This document shows positions 41,870 through 49,911 of a stretch of DNA of 64,000 nt, in pieces. The DNA is taken from contig NZ_RBAL01000005.1 in the NCBI RefSeq assembly GCF_003626535.1, forward strand, positions 124,001 through 188,000, in the 5' to 3' direction. Under the pieces are notes generated by a model, which was not told the DNA's origin, did not search any database, and worked only from the letters and a program-made list of their open reading frames with translations. Source of the stretch: Streptomyces hoynatensis (GTDB lineage: Bacteria; Actinomycetota; Actinomycetes; Streptomycetales; Streptomycetaceae). Position numbers and translations under genes: made by a program. The first letter of the stretch is position 1, and the number at the start of each line of letters is the position of its first letter.

Positions 41870-44262
41870 TGCCGGCCCCTCAGGCTTTCCCGGTACTCGC
41901 GCAGCAGCCGGTCGGCCTCGTCCTCGTCGAAGTCGTTCCGCACCTCGTCCCAGCCGAGCATGCCGGCGCGGCCTTCGAGGAACTCGTCGCCCAGCTCGCC
42001 GAGGGCGCGTTCGAGCGCGTGCCGCCGGTTCGGGTCCCGGTGGCTGCCGATGGCGTCCCACTGCTCGGGGCTCAGGTCCCAGTCCCCGTGGGTCTGCGGA
42101 ATGACCCGGGCCGCCTCCCCCTCGTGCATTCCCCGGTATCGGGCGTCCCGCGCCGCGTCGTAGATCCGGTTCAGCTGCTCCGCGCCGCCGCGGTTCTCCT
42201 CCCAGTAGCGCCGCAGGTTGTCGTTCCGCTCGGCGGTGGCCTCCGGTTCCACGCCCGGCAGGTCGGCCAGCCCGCTCGTGACCCCGGCAATCGCGCCCCA
42301 GGGGCCCGGGGCCTCCCCGACCACGCCGAGCACGCCCTTGAAGATGTCGTAGGTGTCCGCCGACAGTTCGTCGCCCCGCTGCTCGACCCGGTGCAGCGTG
42401 TCCAGGGCGGCGTTGGAGACGGCACCACTCAGCTTGCCGAGCATGCGCATCTCCGTGTGATCGTCCCCCGTTCCTTCGGCCTGCCGGAAAACCCTGCCTG
42501 CCTCTTCCTCGATGTACGCGTCGACGTGGGAGGTGAAGTGTGCCGCGGTCTCGGCTTCGCCGTTCATCAGCACCGAGAAAATGTTCTGTTGTGACGGAGG
42601 GGGATAGACGCCGTCCTCCGCCTGCATGGCGCGCAGGTTTTCCGGGTGCCCCACGACGTCCGCGAGCGTGAGCTCGGCCCGCGCGGGAATGTCGTACTGC
42701 CCTTGGATGATCGCGTCGGAATTGTCCGAGACGAACCGCATCAGGGTGTCGCGCGCGGTCCGCTTGAACGCCTCGCCCTGCGTGAGGGTGGGGCCGTCGG
42801 GCAGGGTTCCGGAACGGATCAGGTCGCCCACGGCGGCCCCGTTGTCCGCCCAGGACGCCGTGGGAGCGGCGTCGAAGAGCCGGCCGATCCGGTTCTCGTC
42901 GCTCAGGAATTCCGCGGCCGCGGCATCGTTCTTGGCGGCGAGCGAGAGGAGTTGCGGACTGCCTTCGAGCGGGTCGGCACCGAAGGCCATGCGCTGGTAC
43001 TGGAAGTCCTCCTGGGCGTTGAGAGAGGCGTTGATCAGCGCCGTGCTGAATTCCTTGCTCGGAGTGAGCGTGGCATGGCTCATGAGGTCGCCGAAATCGT
43101 CGAAGCGCTCCGCCTGCTGCCGCACGCCGAACGCGCCCTCGCTCTGGTGGGCGGTCAGTCTCTCCTTGACGAACTCCCGTATGTCGTCGAGGGGTTCCGG
43201 ACCGGTGGAGGCGGCGATGACGCCATTGGCCAGGTACCGCTGAGCCTGCTCGTAACGAGGGCCGAAGAGCTGCCCGGCCTTGAGCAGGTCGTCGGTGTCG
43301 AGCGTGCCGAAGAACGCGTTCAGGTACGCCTGTTGCTCGGGCGTGGGCGGCTTGGCGCCGTGCGGCCCCTGGCCGTCCTCCGCGATGCTGTTCAGCCCGG
43401 CGCTGTAGCGGGCCAGCAGTTCGGCGTCGGGGCTGCTCTGGCCGATGAGCTTGCCGAATTCCTCGCCGTTGAAGGCGGCCATCTCGGGGCTGCGCCAGAT
43501 GCCGAGCGGCCCCTGCGAGGTGTCGAAGCCGGCCTCCTCCAGCTCGGCCCCGTACTCGGCGAGCTTCTGCCGGTACTGCCGGATGGCGTCGGTGATCTCG
43601 TTGTCGGCCCAGTATGCGTCGTCCGCCGTCATGTTGAGGTAGGCGTCGCGGATGTCGGCCGGCAGGTTCGCCGGCGGGGCCCAGCCGCCGCCCGAAGGCA
43701 CTCCCTGGTACTCCACGCCGTCGAAGTCGAAGACGGGCGCCCTGGCGCCTCCGAACGCGTTCGGCAACTGCACGGAGGGAAACACCTGCTGGGCGGGCGC
43801 CTGCTGGGCGGCGAAGAACTCCTGCGCGCTCCGCCACGCCGCCGCCGCCCGCGCGACGTTGCGTTCGAGGATGGGCTGCATGCCGCTCACGCCCCCGGCC
43901 CCGTCGATCTGCGCGTCCACCTCGTCCCTGGCCTGCATGGCCCGGTTCATGGCGCGGACGACCATGCGGACGACGTTGTCGATGCCCTCGCCGTTGCCCT
44001 GGAGGCCCGCGGCGGTGATGTCGATGCGGTCGTCCTCCACGAACGCCGCGCCGTCGTGGTGGGCACCGGCCTGTTGCCCCATCCGCGTGGCGCGTTCCGC
44101 CAGGTCACCGGCGCTGCGCGCCTCGTGGGCGGCCCGCGCGAAGATCGAGGCGGTGTCCGCCATGTGCTCCGTGTCCACCTCGGCGGCGAACTCCTCGCGA
44201 TGGGTCCACGGCTTCCCGTTGCCCACCGCCTCCACGTCGGCCCGGTCGAACGACATGTCCAT
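41866..44262 (-). CDS. Large helical T7SS-linked protein, probable substrate or chaperone
   Basis: 798 residues, predominantly helical. The N-terminal 150 residues (FARAAHEARSAGDLAERATRMGQQAG, VVRMVVRAMNRAMQARDEVDAQIDG) resemble the helical-hairpin head of LXG/PPE-like ESX substrates. The rest contains blocks such as LNMTADDAYWADNEITDAIRQYRQKLAEYG and AFFGTLDTDDLLKAGQLFGPRYEQAQRYLANGV, seen in Streptomyces ESX loci as the DUF6571-like family. The chain ends DEADRLLREYRESLRGRQ. No enzyme or toxin domain was recognised. It lies directly before eccC with a GTGA overlap and 15 bases after a small helical gene, so it is likely exported or needed for export. Confidence 0.7.
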   Translation of the reverse strand: MDMSFDRADVEAVGNGKPWTHREEFAAEVDTEHMADTASIFARAAHEARSAGDLAERATRMGQQAGAHHDGAAFVEDDRIDITAAGLQGNGEGIDNVVRMVVRAMNRAMQARDEVDAQIDGAGGVSGMQPILERNVARAAAAWRSAQEFFAAQQAPAQQVFPSVQLPNAFGGARAPVFDFDGVEYQGVPSGGGWAPPANLPADIRDAYLNMTADDAYWADNEITDAIRQYRQKLAEYGAELEEAGFDTSQGPLGIWRSPEMAAFNGEEFGKLIGQSSPDAELLARYSAGLNSIAEDGQGPHGAKPPTPEQQAYLNAFFGTLDTDDLLKAGQLFGPRYEQAQRYLANGVIAASTGPEPLDDIREFVKERLTAHQSEGAFGVRQQAERFDDFGDLMSHATLTPSKEFSTALINASLNAQEDFQYQRMAFGADPLEGSPQLLSLAAKNDAAAAEFLSDENRIGRLFDAAPTASWADNGAAVGDLIRSGTLPDGPTLTQGEAFKRTARDTLMRFVSDNSDAIIQGQYDIPARAELTLADVVGHPENLRAMQAEDGVYPPPSQQNIFSVLMNGEAETAAHFTSHVDAYIEEEAGRVFRQAEGTGDDHTEMRMLGKLSGAVSNAALDTLHRVEQRGDELSADTYDIFKGVLGVVGEAPGPWGAIAGVTSGLADLPGVEPEATAERNDNLRRYWEENRGGAEQLNRIYDAARDARYRGMHEGEAARVIPQTHGDWDLSPEQWDAIGSHRDPNRRHALERALGELGDEFLEGRAGMLGWDEVRNDFDEDEADRLLREYRESLRGRQ

Positions 44263-44277
44263 CGCGGACCCCGCCCC

Positions 44278-44616
44278 CTACATCCCGTCGGCGATCGCCC
44301 GCGCGACCGCCGAGTTCGCCTTGCCGAGGGCCGACTGGGCGGCGGCGTCCGTCTCCTCGCCGATGTCGGCGGTGCGCTGGTCCGCGCCGGCCATGTTCTC
44401 CCGCCCCTCGGCCGCCTGCCGCACCTCGCGGGCCTGGCGGTCCCGGGTCGCGTTCAGCGAGGCGACGAAGGCGTCGGCGCCCCCGAAGCCGTGGGCGTCC
44501 GGCCGGGCGTTGCGCAGGTAGCGGCCCGTGCTCTCCGCCGCGTCCGCGGAGTCCAGGCCGACCCGCGCCGACTCGCGAAACTCGTCCGGGAGGTAGTACA
44601 GCTCGTCGCCGGACAT
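44278..44616 (-). CDS. Small helical ESX-linked protein
   Basis: 112 residues, two helices with charged heptads: YYLPDEFRESARVGLDSADAAESTGRYLRN and NATRDRQAREVRQAAEGRENMAGADQRTADIGEETDAAAQ. This is the layout of EspC/ESX-associated small proteins that pair with a larger substrate. The helix PDEFRESARVGLDSADAAESTGRYL is the likely pairing face. The ATG at 44616 follows AAAGGGGGA. It is followed 15 bases later by the 798-residue protein, so the two may form a heterodimer. A 9-bp tandem repeat lies in its leader. No WXG motif. Confidence 0.6.
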   Translation of the reverse strand: MSGDELYYLPDEFRESARVGLDSADAAESTGRYLRNARPDAHGFGGADAFVASLNATRDRQAREVRQAAEGRENMAGADQRTADIGEETDAAAQSALGKANSAVARAIADGM

Positions 44617-44631
44617 GGACGTTCCCCCTTT

Positions 44632-44667
44632 CCTGGCGTTCCTGGCGTTCCTGGCGTTCCTGGTGTT
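44632..44667 (-). repeat. 9-bp tandem repeat in ESX operon leader
   Basis: Four 9-bp units (CCTGGCGTT x3 then CCTGGTGTT) lie 16 bases before the start of the small helical gene; on the coding strand they read AACGCCAGG. They sit just upstream of the ribosome site within the 149-bp gap after the 428-residue gene. Confidence 0.7.
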
Positions 44668-44765
44668 CCTGAATTGCTCGGCATTTCCCGAATGTTCCGG
44701 ATGTCCCGGCGGGGGGCGGCGCCGGTGATCGGCCGGCGTTCCCGGCGCCGCCCCCGCCGGTTTCG

Positions 44766-46052
44766 CTACTCGCCCAGCACGCCGCGGGCGGCGGTGCGGC
44801 GCGCGGACCAGACCTCCGGGTCCTCGGTCAGGTCGGTGGCCCGGCCCGCGCGCCCCGGCTCGTTCGCGCCGCCGCCCCTCGACCGGCCCCCCGCGCCGGT
44901 CGAGGCCGGCGGCGGCAGGATGGGCCGTCCCCCCTGTGCCGCCTCGCGCATCGCGAACCGGCCGGCCACCGCGGCGCGTTGCCGCAGGTTCCGCTGCGCC
45001 TCCCGCAGCACCTGCGACTGCGCGGGGCCCGGGTGCGCCACGCTGGGCGGCAGCACCCCGCCGTACAGCCCGGCCAGCCCGCTGCCCCCGCCGACGGCCC
45101 CGCCGCCCCCGAGCGGGGCGAGCCCCACCCCGGTGGCCATGGCGCCGGGCCCGGTGCCGAGCCCGGACAGGCGGGTGGCGTACTCGGTGGCCTCCCCGAA
45201 CGGCAGCCCGGTGACCGGGTCGATCCACCGGGCGGAGGCCGGGTCGAACTCGCGGCCGGTCGCCGGATCGACCAGGTATCCGGTGTTCGGGCTCTGCACC
45301 CAGCCGCTGAACTCCCCGCTGTCCGGGCCGAGCACCGACAGGTTCGACGGCTGGTCCCCGCCGAGGGTCTGCACGATGCCGGGCGGCGGCGTCCCCGCGA
45401 TCAGGCCGTCCCGCTCCGCGTTCGGGTCCCCGGCGGCCGGGCCGGCCGGCGAGCCGGGCCGTTGCGCCGCGGACGGGTCCTCCGCCCGCCGGTCGGAGCG
45501 TGGCACGTCCCGCACCGTGACGTCGGCTTGGACGGGAACGCCGCGTTCCGGCGAGGGCGGGGGCTCGCCGCCGGTCACCTTGGCGAACTCGTTGCTCAGC
45601 TCGTCGAGCAGGCTCCTGGCCTCCGCGAGCAGCCGCTCCTGTTCCTCCTCGCCCCGGAGGGCGGCGCTCACCATGGCGGGGCTGATCGCCTCGTCGCCCC
45701 GCAGCTCGACCTCGGCCTCCTCGTACGCGAACAGCAGGGCAAGCGCCCGCTCGGTGGCGCGGGCCGAGGCCGTCCCCGCGAGCCGCAGCTGGCCGGCGAT
45801 CCGGTGCGCCAGCGCGCTCGCCCCCTCGGCCCAGCCCGCCGTTCCCCTGAGCCGGTCGGCGAGTTCGGCCAGCCCGACGCCGGGCTCGGCCTCGGCCTCC
45901 CCGGCCACGCCCGCGAGCCGGTCGCGCTCCGCGGTTCCCGCTGTGGCCAGGGCCAGCCATCCGTCGGCCGACGCGTGGATCGAGACGTGCTCGGCGCTCA
46001 GGATGCGGTTGATGACGGCCATGAACTCCTCGTCCTTCGCCATCGCGCTCAC
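44766..46052 (-). CDS. T7SS-linked protein with Gly-rich middle and C-terminal DPEVW motif
   Basis: 428 residues. The N-terminal 160 are helical (EFMAVINRILSAEHVSIHASADGWLALATAG, AGWAEGASALAHRIAGQLRLAG) and could pair with a small ESX partner. The middle has SGWVQSPNTGYLVDPATGREFDPASARWIDPVTGLPFG, two similar Tyr/Trp-rich repeats resembling collagen- or wall-associated repeats, then a Gly/Leu-rich region. The C terminus, TDLTEDPEVWSARRTAARGVLGE, matches an ending seen on other actinobacterial ESX-linked proteins. The GTG at 46052 overlaps the upstream stop (GTGA); ATG at 46043 is possible. A probable substrate; no toxin domain found. Confidence 0.65.
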   Translation of the reverse strand: MSAMAKDEEFMAVINRILSAEHVSIHASADGWLALATAGTAERDRLAGVAGEAEAEPGVGLAELADRLRGTAGWAEGASALAHRIAGQLRLAGTASARATERALALLFAYEEAEVELRGDEAISPAMVSAALRGEEEQERLLAEARSLLDELSNEFAKVTGGEPPPSPERGVPVQADVTVRDVPRSDRRAEDPSAAQRPGSPAGPAAGDPNAERDGLIAGTPPPGIVQTLGGDQPSNLSVLGPDSGEFSGWVQSPNTGYLVDPATGREFDPASARWIDPVTGLPFGEATEYATRLSGLGTGPGAMATGVGLAPLGGGGAVGGGSGLAGLYGGVLPPSVAHPGPAQSQVLREAQRNLRQRAAVAGRFAMREAAQGGRPILPPPASTGAGGRSRGGGANEPGRAGRATDLTEDPEVWSARRTAARGVLGE

Positions 46053-46423
46053 TCCCCCTCGCTCGCCGGGGGCGGCCCGCCCACCGCGCCGGGCACGGAC
46101 CCGACGGCCTCGCTCGCCGTGATCAGGCGGTCGTGCGCCGCCTGATCCGTCTCCTCGGCGATCTCGGCCATCCGGTAGGCGCTGTCGCTGATGTCCTGCA
46201 CGGTCAGCCCGGTCCGGGTCAGCTCGTCCAGCATCGCGGCGGCGGCCGAGAGAAGCGCCTGCTCGGCGAGTTCGCCGCCCGGCACCTGGCCGAACAGCCC
46301 GCGGGCGTTCGCGAGTCGCTGGAACGCCTCACGCATCGCGGCGAGTTGCTCGCTCTCCCGCACGCGGTCCCCCGCGCGCAGCGCCGCGCCGCGGTTCAGG
46401 TCGAGGGCGCCTGATTCGGCCAT
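46049..46423 (-). CDS. EspC-like small ESX protein
   Basis: 124 residues, all helical: VRESEQLAAMREAFQRLANARGLFGQ, ALLSAAAAMLDELTRTGLTVQDISDSAYRMAEIAEETDQ. The last segment, a helix turning on GLTVQDISDSAYRMAEIAEETD, is like EspC/DUF2580-type proteins secreted through ESX systems. No signal peptide. The ATG begins 3 bases after the upstream esx stop, and its TGA overlaps the next GTG, so it is co-translated with the 428-residue protein, its likely partner. Confidence 0.65.
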   Translation of the reverse strand: MAESGALDLNRGAALRAGDRVRESEQLAAMREAFQRLANARGLFGQVPGGELAEQALLSAAAAMLDELTRTGLTVQDISDSAYRMAEIAEETDQAAHDRLITASEAVGSVPGAVGGPPPASEGE

Positions 46424-46426
46424 GGC

Positions 46427-46747
46427 TCAGCGCCCACTCCCCATGGCCGCCCGCACCATCGCGGCGCCACCCTCGTTGCCGATGGTCTGCACGTCGCGCA
46501 TCGCCGTGTTCTGCGCGGTCACGCCCTCGTCGAAGCCGGCCGACTCGCGGTGGAACTGCTCGTCGCGCTCGTTGAGCACCTGCCCGATGCTCGCGTCGAC
46601 CTGGCCCTGCTCGACCAGGGCGAGCAGCTGGCGATGCACGTTGTTCCAGATCTCGTTGTACTCGTCCTGCTGGCTCCTCGTCTGCGACTGGATGCTGTCC
46701 AGCCCCTCGTTGGTGAACCTGATGAGGTCACCGCCGTACGCCGTCAT
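46427..46747 (-). CDS. WXG100-superfamily-like Esx protein
   Basis: 106 residues in a helix-turn-helix arrangement: RFTNEGLDSIQSQTRSQQDEYNEIWNNVHRQLLALVEQGQVDASIG, then NERDEQFHRESAGFDEGVTAQNTAMRDVQTIGNEGGAAMV. The position of the canonical W-x-G turn is taken by W-N-N, and there is no clear C-terminal YxxxD/E signal. It pairs with the upstream Esx protein, 92 bases away, as a likely EsxA/EsxB-type dimer exported by EccC. Start ATG at 46747 follows GGGGGAA. Confidence 0.75.
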   Translation of the reverse strand: MTAYGGDLIRFTNEGLDSIQSQTRSQQDEYNEIWNNVHRQLLALVEQGQVDASIGQVLNERDEQFHRESAGFDEGVTAQNTAMRDVQTIGNEGGAAMVRAAMGSGR

Positions 46748-46839
46748 GGTGCTGTTCCCCCTTCGGTCGCGTGCGTGTCCACGCTGTGGTCTGCTCCGTT
46801 TCCGGCCCCGGCCCGCTCGGTGCCGCGGGCGGGCGCCGG

Positions 46840-47184
46840 TCAGATGCCCTGGGCCACGCCCAGGTCGATGCGGATGCCGGAGGTGTCGACGCGGTTCAGC
46901 GCGCTCTCCGCGTCCGCGTCCGTCTCCCGGCCGGTGGCCGCCGTCAGGCCCAGGTCCTGCGACAGCCCGTCCAGCGCGTTGGCCAGCGCCTGGCCCGCGC
47001 GCCCCAGCTCCTGGTAGGTCGCCTGGGCGCGGCTGGTGCCGCCCCCCTGGTAGGCGGCGATCACGTGGTCGCTGTGCGCCCCGATCCCGTGGGCCACCGC
47101 CTCCATGTCCGTGTACGCCTGCTGGATGATGCTCATGACCCGCTCGACCTCTTCGGGTGAGAGCTTCACCTCGTCGCCGTTCAC
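46840..47184 (-). CDS. WXG100-superfamily-like Esx protein
   Basis: 114 residues, first gene of the T7SS operon. Helices VKLSPEEVERVMSIIQQAYTDMEAVAHGIGAHSDHVIAAYQGGGTSRAQATYQELGRAGQALANALDGLSQDLG form the hairpin, with Y-Q-G in place of W-x-G. The end EIDADAESALNRVD-like acidic stretch (TDADAESALNRVD) may carry the secretion signal. GTG at 47184 follows GAGGGGG by 5-6 bases; the GTG one codon earlier is too close. Likely dimer partner of the next Esx protein. Confidence 0.72.
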   Translation of the reverse strand: MNGDEVKLSPEEVERVMSIIQQAYTDMEAVAHGIGAHSDHVIAAYQGGGTSRAQATYQELGRAGQALANALDGLSQDLGLTAATGRETDADAESALNRVDTSGIRIDLGVAQGI

Positions 47185-47496
47185 CACTTCCCCCTCACTC
47201 GGCTGTGCCGCTTTGCTGTGTCGGCGCGCCGCCCACGGGGCGGCACGATGAGGCCCGCCGGGCGGCGCGATGGGGCCGGCCGGGCGGCTTGCGGGAGCCC
47301 GCCTGGCGGCATGAGGGAGTCTGTGGCGGCCGGAAGGCGCCGGGCAACGGGCGCCGCCCGTCCCGGACATCCGGCCGCCGTCCTGCCTGGCCGGCGCCCT
47401 GTCCGGACGGAAATCCGGACGGCGCGGACACCCCGGACGGCCCGCGGGGGCAGGGAGGCGGCTCCCGGGCGGGGGCGGGGGAGAGCCGGGGCGGCG
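47185..47496. other. Region upstream of T7SS operon
   Basis: 312 bases between the XRE-ricin gene and the first Esx gene. It has imperfect direct repeats of about 22 bases built on GCCGGGCGGC near 47238-47320. I find no clear -35/-10 pair and no terminator with a T run. It presumably holds the T7SS promoter. Confidence 0.45.
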
Positions 47497-48453
47497 TCAG
47501 GGGGTGGCGTCGATGAGGAATGCCTGCGCGGAATCCCCGGTGCAGTCCCCCAGCACGGCCTCGGCACCGGCACCGGCCTGGGCACCGGCATCCGCGTTCG
47601 CGTCCGCGTCGCCGGGCTCGGCGTCCTCCGCGAAGGCCAGGCACCGGCCGCTCTGCTCGTGCCGCAGCAGATAGGCCGTCTCGCCCGAGGCGGCGCCCGG
47701 GCCTGCCACCGGCTCCAGCCGGAAGTGCTGCTCCGGCCGCCGGGCGGAGCAGTCGGCCCGGTTGACGGGTTCGAAGAGGCCGGCGGCCGGGCCCTCGTCG
47801 ATGAGGGTGAGGCAACCGTAACCCTCGGATGGCTTGTACCACTCCACGAAGTACCAGTCCTCCGTGCCGACGGCCCGCAGGTAGGAGCGCGGCCGGCCGG
47901 CCGTGTCACAGGGCCCCTGGACGGCGACGGCCGACGCGTACGCGCCGCCGCGCTGGCGGCCCTCGGTGAGGCACAACCCGGGGGCATCCGCGGGGTGGAT
48001 GACGACCTCGCCGTCCGGAAGGGGCAGGGAGCGGGACCCGGCCGCCGGCTCGCCCTCCGGCCACCAGGCCCACGCGCCGAGGGTCGCCAGCGCCGCCAGC
48101 CCGGCCCCGGCGGCCCACAGCAGCGGCCCACGGCGGCGCCGCGCCGTGGCGCCGGCCTCCCGCGGGGCCGGGGCGGCGACCCGTTCCCTGGCGGCCAGCC
48201 ACTCCCGTACGTCCTCCTCGCCGCCGCCGCAGGCCCGGACGAACGCGGCGAGCAGCTCGGGGCGCGGCAGGGTGGACCGATTCAGCACGTCCGCGAGCGT
48301 GCTGCGGGGCAGCACGTCGCCCCGCTCCTCGGCGCGTTCCCCGAGCTGACGCAGCGACAGTCCGGAATGCTCCTTCAATGCCCGCATGATCGCGACGAGT
48401 TCGCCGACGTCCTGTGCGACAGCGGGGGAGGGAGCCGGGCCGCCTGGTGTCAT
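47497..48453 (-). CDS. XRE regulator with membrane helix and ricin-type C-terminal domain
   Basis: 318-residue probable transmembrane sensor. The N terminus holds an XRE-like helix-turn-helix (ELVAIMRALKEHSGLSLRQLGERAEERGDVLPRSTLADVLNRSTLPRPELLAAFVRACGG). A single membrane helix follows (GPLLWAAGAGLAALATLGAWAWW). The extracytoplasmic part resembles a ricin-B-type carbohydrate-binding fold with paired cysteines (GLCLTEGRQ, GPCDTAG, GYGCLTLIDEG, NRADCSARRPEQHFRLEP, SGRCLAFAEDAEPG, LGDCTGDSAQAFLI). It could report wall or glycan state to nearby genes. The ATG follows GGAGG. Position just upstream of the T7SS operon suggests, but does not show, control of it. Confidence 0.75.
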   Translation of the reverse strand: MTPGGPAPSPAVAQDVGELVAIMRALKEHSGLSLRQLGERAEERGDVLPRSTLADVLNRSTLPRPELLAAFVRACGGGEEDVREWLAARERVAAPAPREAGATARRRRGPLLWAAGAGLAALATLGAWAWWPEGEPAAGSRSLPLPDGEVVIHPADAPGLCLTEGRQRGGAYASAVAVQGPCDTAGRPRSYLRAVGTEDWYFVEWYKPSEGYGCLTLIDEGPAAGLFEPVNRADCSARRPEQHFRLEPVAGPGAASGETAYLLRHEQSGRCLAFAEDAEPGDADANADAGAQAGAGAEAVLGDCTGDSAQAFLIDATP

Positions 48454-48611
48454 GGGCCAATCCTCCGGGCCCGCCCAGCGCATGAGCAACCCCACTGAAC
48501 CCACCGGAAGTTGAGCAACCAGCCATCCCCCTCCCGCCGCGCGCCCGCCCGGCCGGGGGTGCGGGGACGGCCGGTGCCGCGGGCGGCCACCGAGCCGGGG
48601 CCGCCGGGGGC

Positions 48612-48656
48612 CGGAGGCGGCCGGAGGCGGCCGGAGGCGTATAAAGACCTACGCCT
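48612..48656. promoter_or_regulatory. Decamer repeats and AGGCGTA palindrome
   Basis: Three tandem CGGAGGCGGC-type decamers (48612-48640) run into AGGCGTA-TAAAGACC-TACGCCT (48635-48656), a perfect 7-bp inverted repeat with an A+T-rich centre, 61 bases before the hexapeptide gene. The centre could hold a -10 region (TATAAA), so the palindrome may be an operator. Confidence 0.45.
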
Positions 48657-48716
48657 CACGGGGCCGCGGCCACCCCCGCGCCCCCGTCCCGCGGACATCC
48701 GCCGAAGGAGCACCGC

Positions 48717-49328
48717 ATGCTGCGTCCCCACCGGGGCCACCACCCCGTCGTCCACCCCGATGCCCATGTGGCGCCCACCGCCGTCCTCGCCGGGCAGGTG
48801 ACCCTCGGCGCCGGGGCGGCCGTCCTGGACGGGGCGGTCATCACCGCCGAGTCGGCGCCCGTGGAGATCGGCGCGGAGAGCATCGTCATGGAGAACGCCG
48901 TGGTGCGCGGCGCGGGTTCACACCCGGCGCACGTCGGGCGGCACACGCTGATCGGGCCTGGCGCCCACGTCACCGGCGCCCGCATCGGGGACGAGTGCAT
49001 GATCGCCACGCACGCGAGCGTCTTCAACGGAGCCCGCCTGGCCGACGGCGTGCTCGTCGCCATCGGCGCGATCGTGCACGTGGGCACCCGCCTCGCGGAG
49101 GGAGCACGCCTGCCGATGCAGCACATCGCCGTCGGCGACCCGGCCGAGATCTTCCCCCCGGAGCGCGCGCCGGAGGCCCACCAGGCCGTGGAACGCATCG
49201 GCTTCACCCGGCAGGTCTTCGGCCGCGACACCGGCGCACTGTCGTTCCGCGAGACCATGGCCTGGCTCTGCACCACCTACGCCGGCTCCCTGCGCCGCCA
49301 CGCCCAGGACCCCACCCCCGGGCCCTGA
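48717..49328 (+). CDS. Gamma-carbonic-anhydrase-like/hexapeptide-repeat protein
   Basis: 203-residue left-handed beta-helix protein. Hexapeptide repeats run from HVAPTAVLAGQVTLGAGAAVLDGAVI through VRGAGSHPAHVGRHTLIGPGAHVTGARIGDECMIATHASVFNGARLADGVLVAIGAIVHVGTRL. Histidines in HPAHVGRHT and ATHAS are near the usual zinc-site positions of gamma-class carbonic anhydrases, but the exact three-His set cannot be confirmed; many relatives are acyltransferase-like or inactive. A helical tail follows. The ATG has GAAGGAG 8 bases upstream. Monocistronic. Confidence 0.8.
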   Translation: MLRPHRGHHPVVHPDAHVAPTAVLAGQVTLGAGAAVLDGAVITAESAPVEIGAESIVMENAVVRGAGSHPAHVGRHTLIGPGAHVTGARIGDECMIATHASVFNGARLADGVLVAIGAIVHVGTRLAEGARLPMQHIAVGDPAEIFPPERAPEAHQAVERIGFTRQVFGRDTGALSFRETMAWLCTTYAGSLRRHAQDPTPGP

Positions 49329-49359
49329 CCCGCGCCCTCCGCCCGGCACGGGGGTTTTC

Positions 49360-49373
49360 CTTGCTTGAGCAAG
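49360..49373. promoter_or_regulatory. MarR-type palindrome
   Basis: CTTGCT-TG-AGCAAG is a perfect inverted repeat with 6-base arms ending 16 bases before the marR start. TACCGT at 49378-49383 could be a -10 with transcription starting at or near the GTG (49390), making the mRNA leaderless; no ribosome site is present. Binding by the adjacent MarR protein is the obvious inference. Confidence 0.5.
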
Positions 49374-49389
49374 CAGGTACCGTACCGGC

Positions 49390-49911
49390 GTGACGACCGA
49401 GACCCGGGGGCTCCCCGCACCGCGGCGCCCCGCGGACGACGCGCAGGACGACCGCTGGTGCATGGCCGTGCGGCTGCTCGGCCGGGTGGAGAAGCAGTTG
49501 GACGAGGCGCTCCAGCGGGGGCACGGCCTGCCGCTCTCGGAGTTCCGCGCCCTGTGCGCGCTGAGCCGCGAGGACGCCGGACCCGCCCTGCGCATGGGCG
49601 AGTTGGCCGACCGGATCGGGCTCAAGGACAGCACGGTGACCCGCCTGGTCGGCCGGCTTGAGGCCCGGGGCCTCGCGGCGCGCGCGACCACCGCGGAGGA
49701 CGGCAGGGCGGTGGCCGCGAGCATCACCCCGGCCGGCCGGGAACGCCACGCCGAGGCGGCCCCCACCTACCGCGCGGTCCTCGGGGAGGCCCTGGACTCC
49801 GCGCTGGGCAACGTGTACCTCGCCGACCTCGCCGCCTGGGTCCTCACGGGCGAGTCCGCACGGACCGGCGGCCCCGCCCCCGGGCCCGGCCGCCCGAAGG
49901 GAACCGCATGA
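49390..49911 (+). CDS. MarR-family regulator
   Basis: 173-residue MarR protein. The winged helix contains LSEFRALCALSREDAGPALRMGELADRIGLKDSTVTRLVGRLEARGLAARATTAEDGRAVAASITPAGRE, with Asp-Gly-Arg in the wing. Dimer helices flank it at both ends, and a Gly/Pro-rich tail leads into the next gene. The GTG at 49390 has no ribosome site, fitting a leaderless start. The stop overlaps the methyltransferase ATG (ATGA), so the two are one operon, probably autoregulated through the palindrome upstream. Confidence 0.85.
   Translation: MTTETRGLPAPRRPADDAQDDRWCMAVRLLGRVEKQLDEALQRGHGLPLSEFRALCALSREDAGPALRMGELADRIGLKDSTVTRLVGRLEARGLAARATTAEDGRAVAASITPAGRERHAEAAPTYRAVLGEALDSALGNVYLADLAAWVLTGESARTGGPAPGPGRPKGTA

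Noticed and set aside
37940..42163. 1,407-codon plus-strand frame opposite eccC and eccD
   Set aside because: Antisense shadow of well-recognised T7SS genes.
44632..44667. 9-bp repeats considered as a CRISPR array
   Set aside because: Units are contiguous without spacers and far too short.
42646..46122. 1,158-codon plus-strand frame opposite the ESX substrate genes
   Set aside because: Antisense shadow; the minus strand has overlapping genes with ribosome sites.
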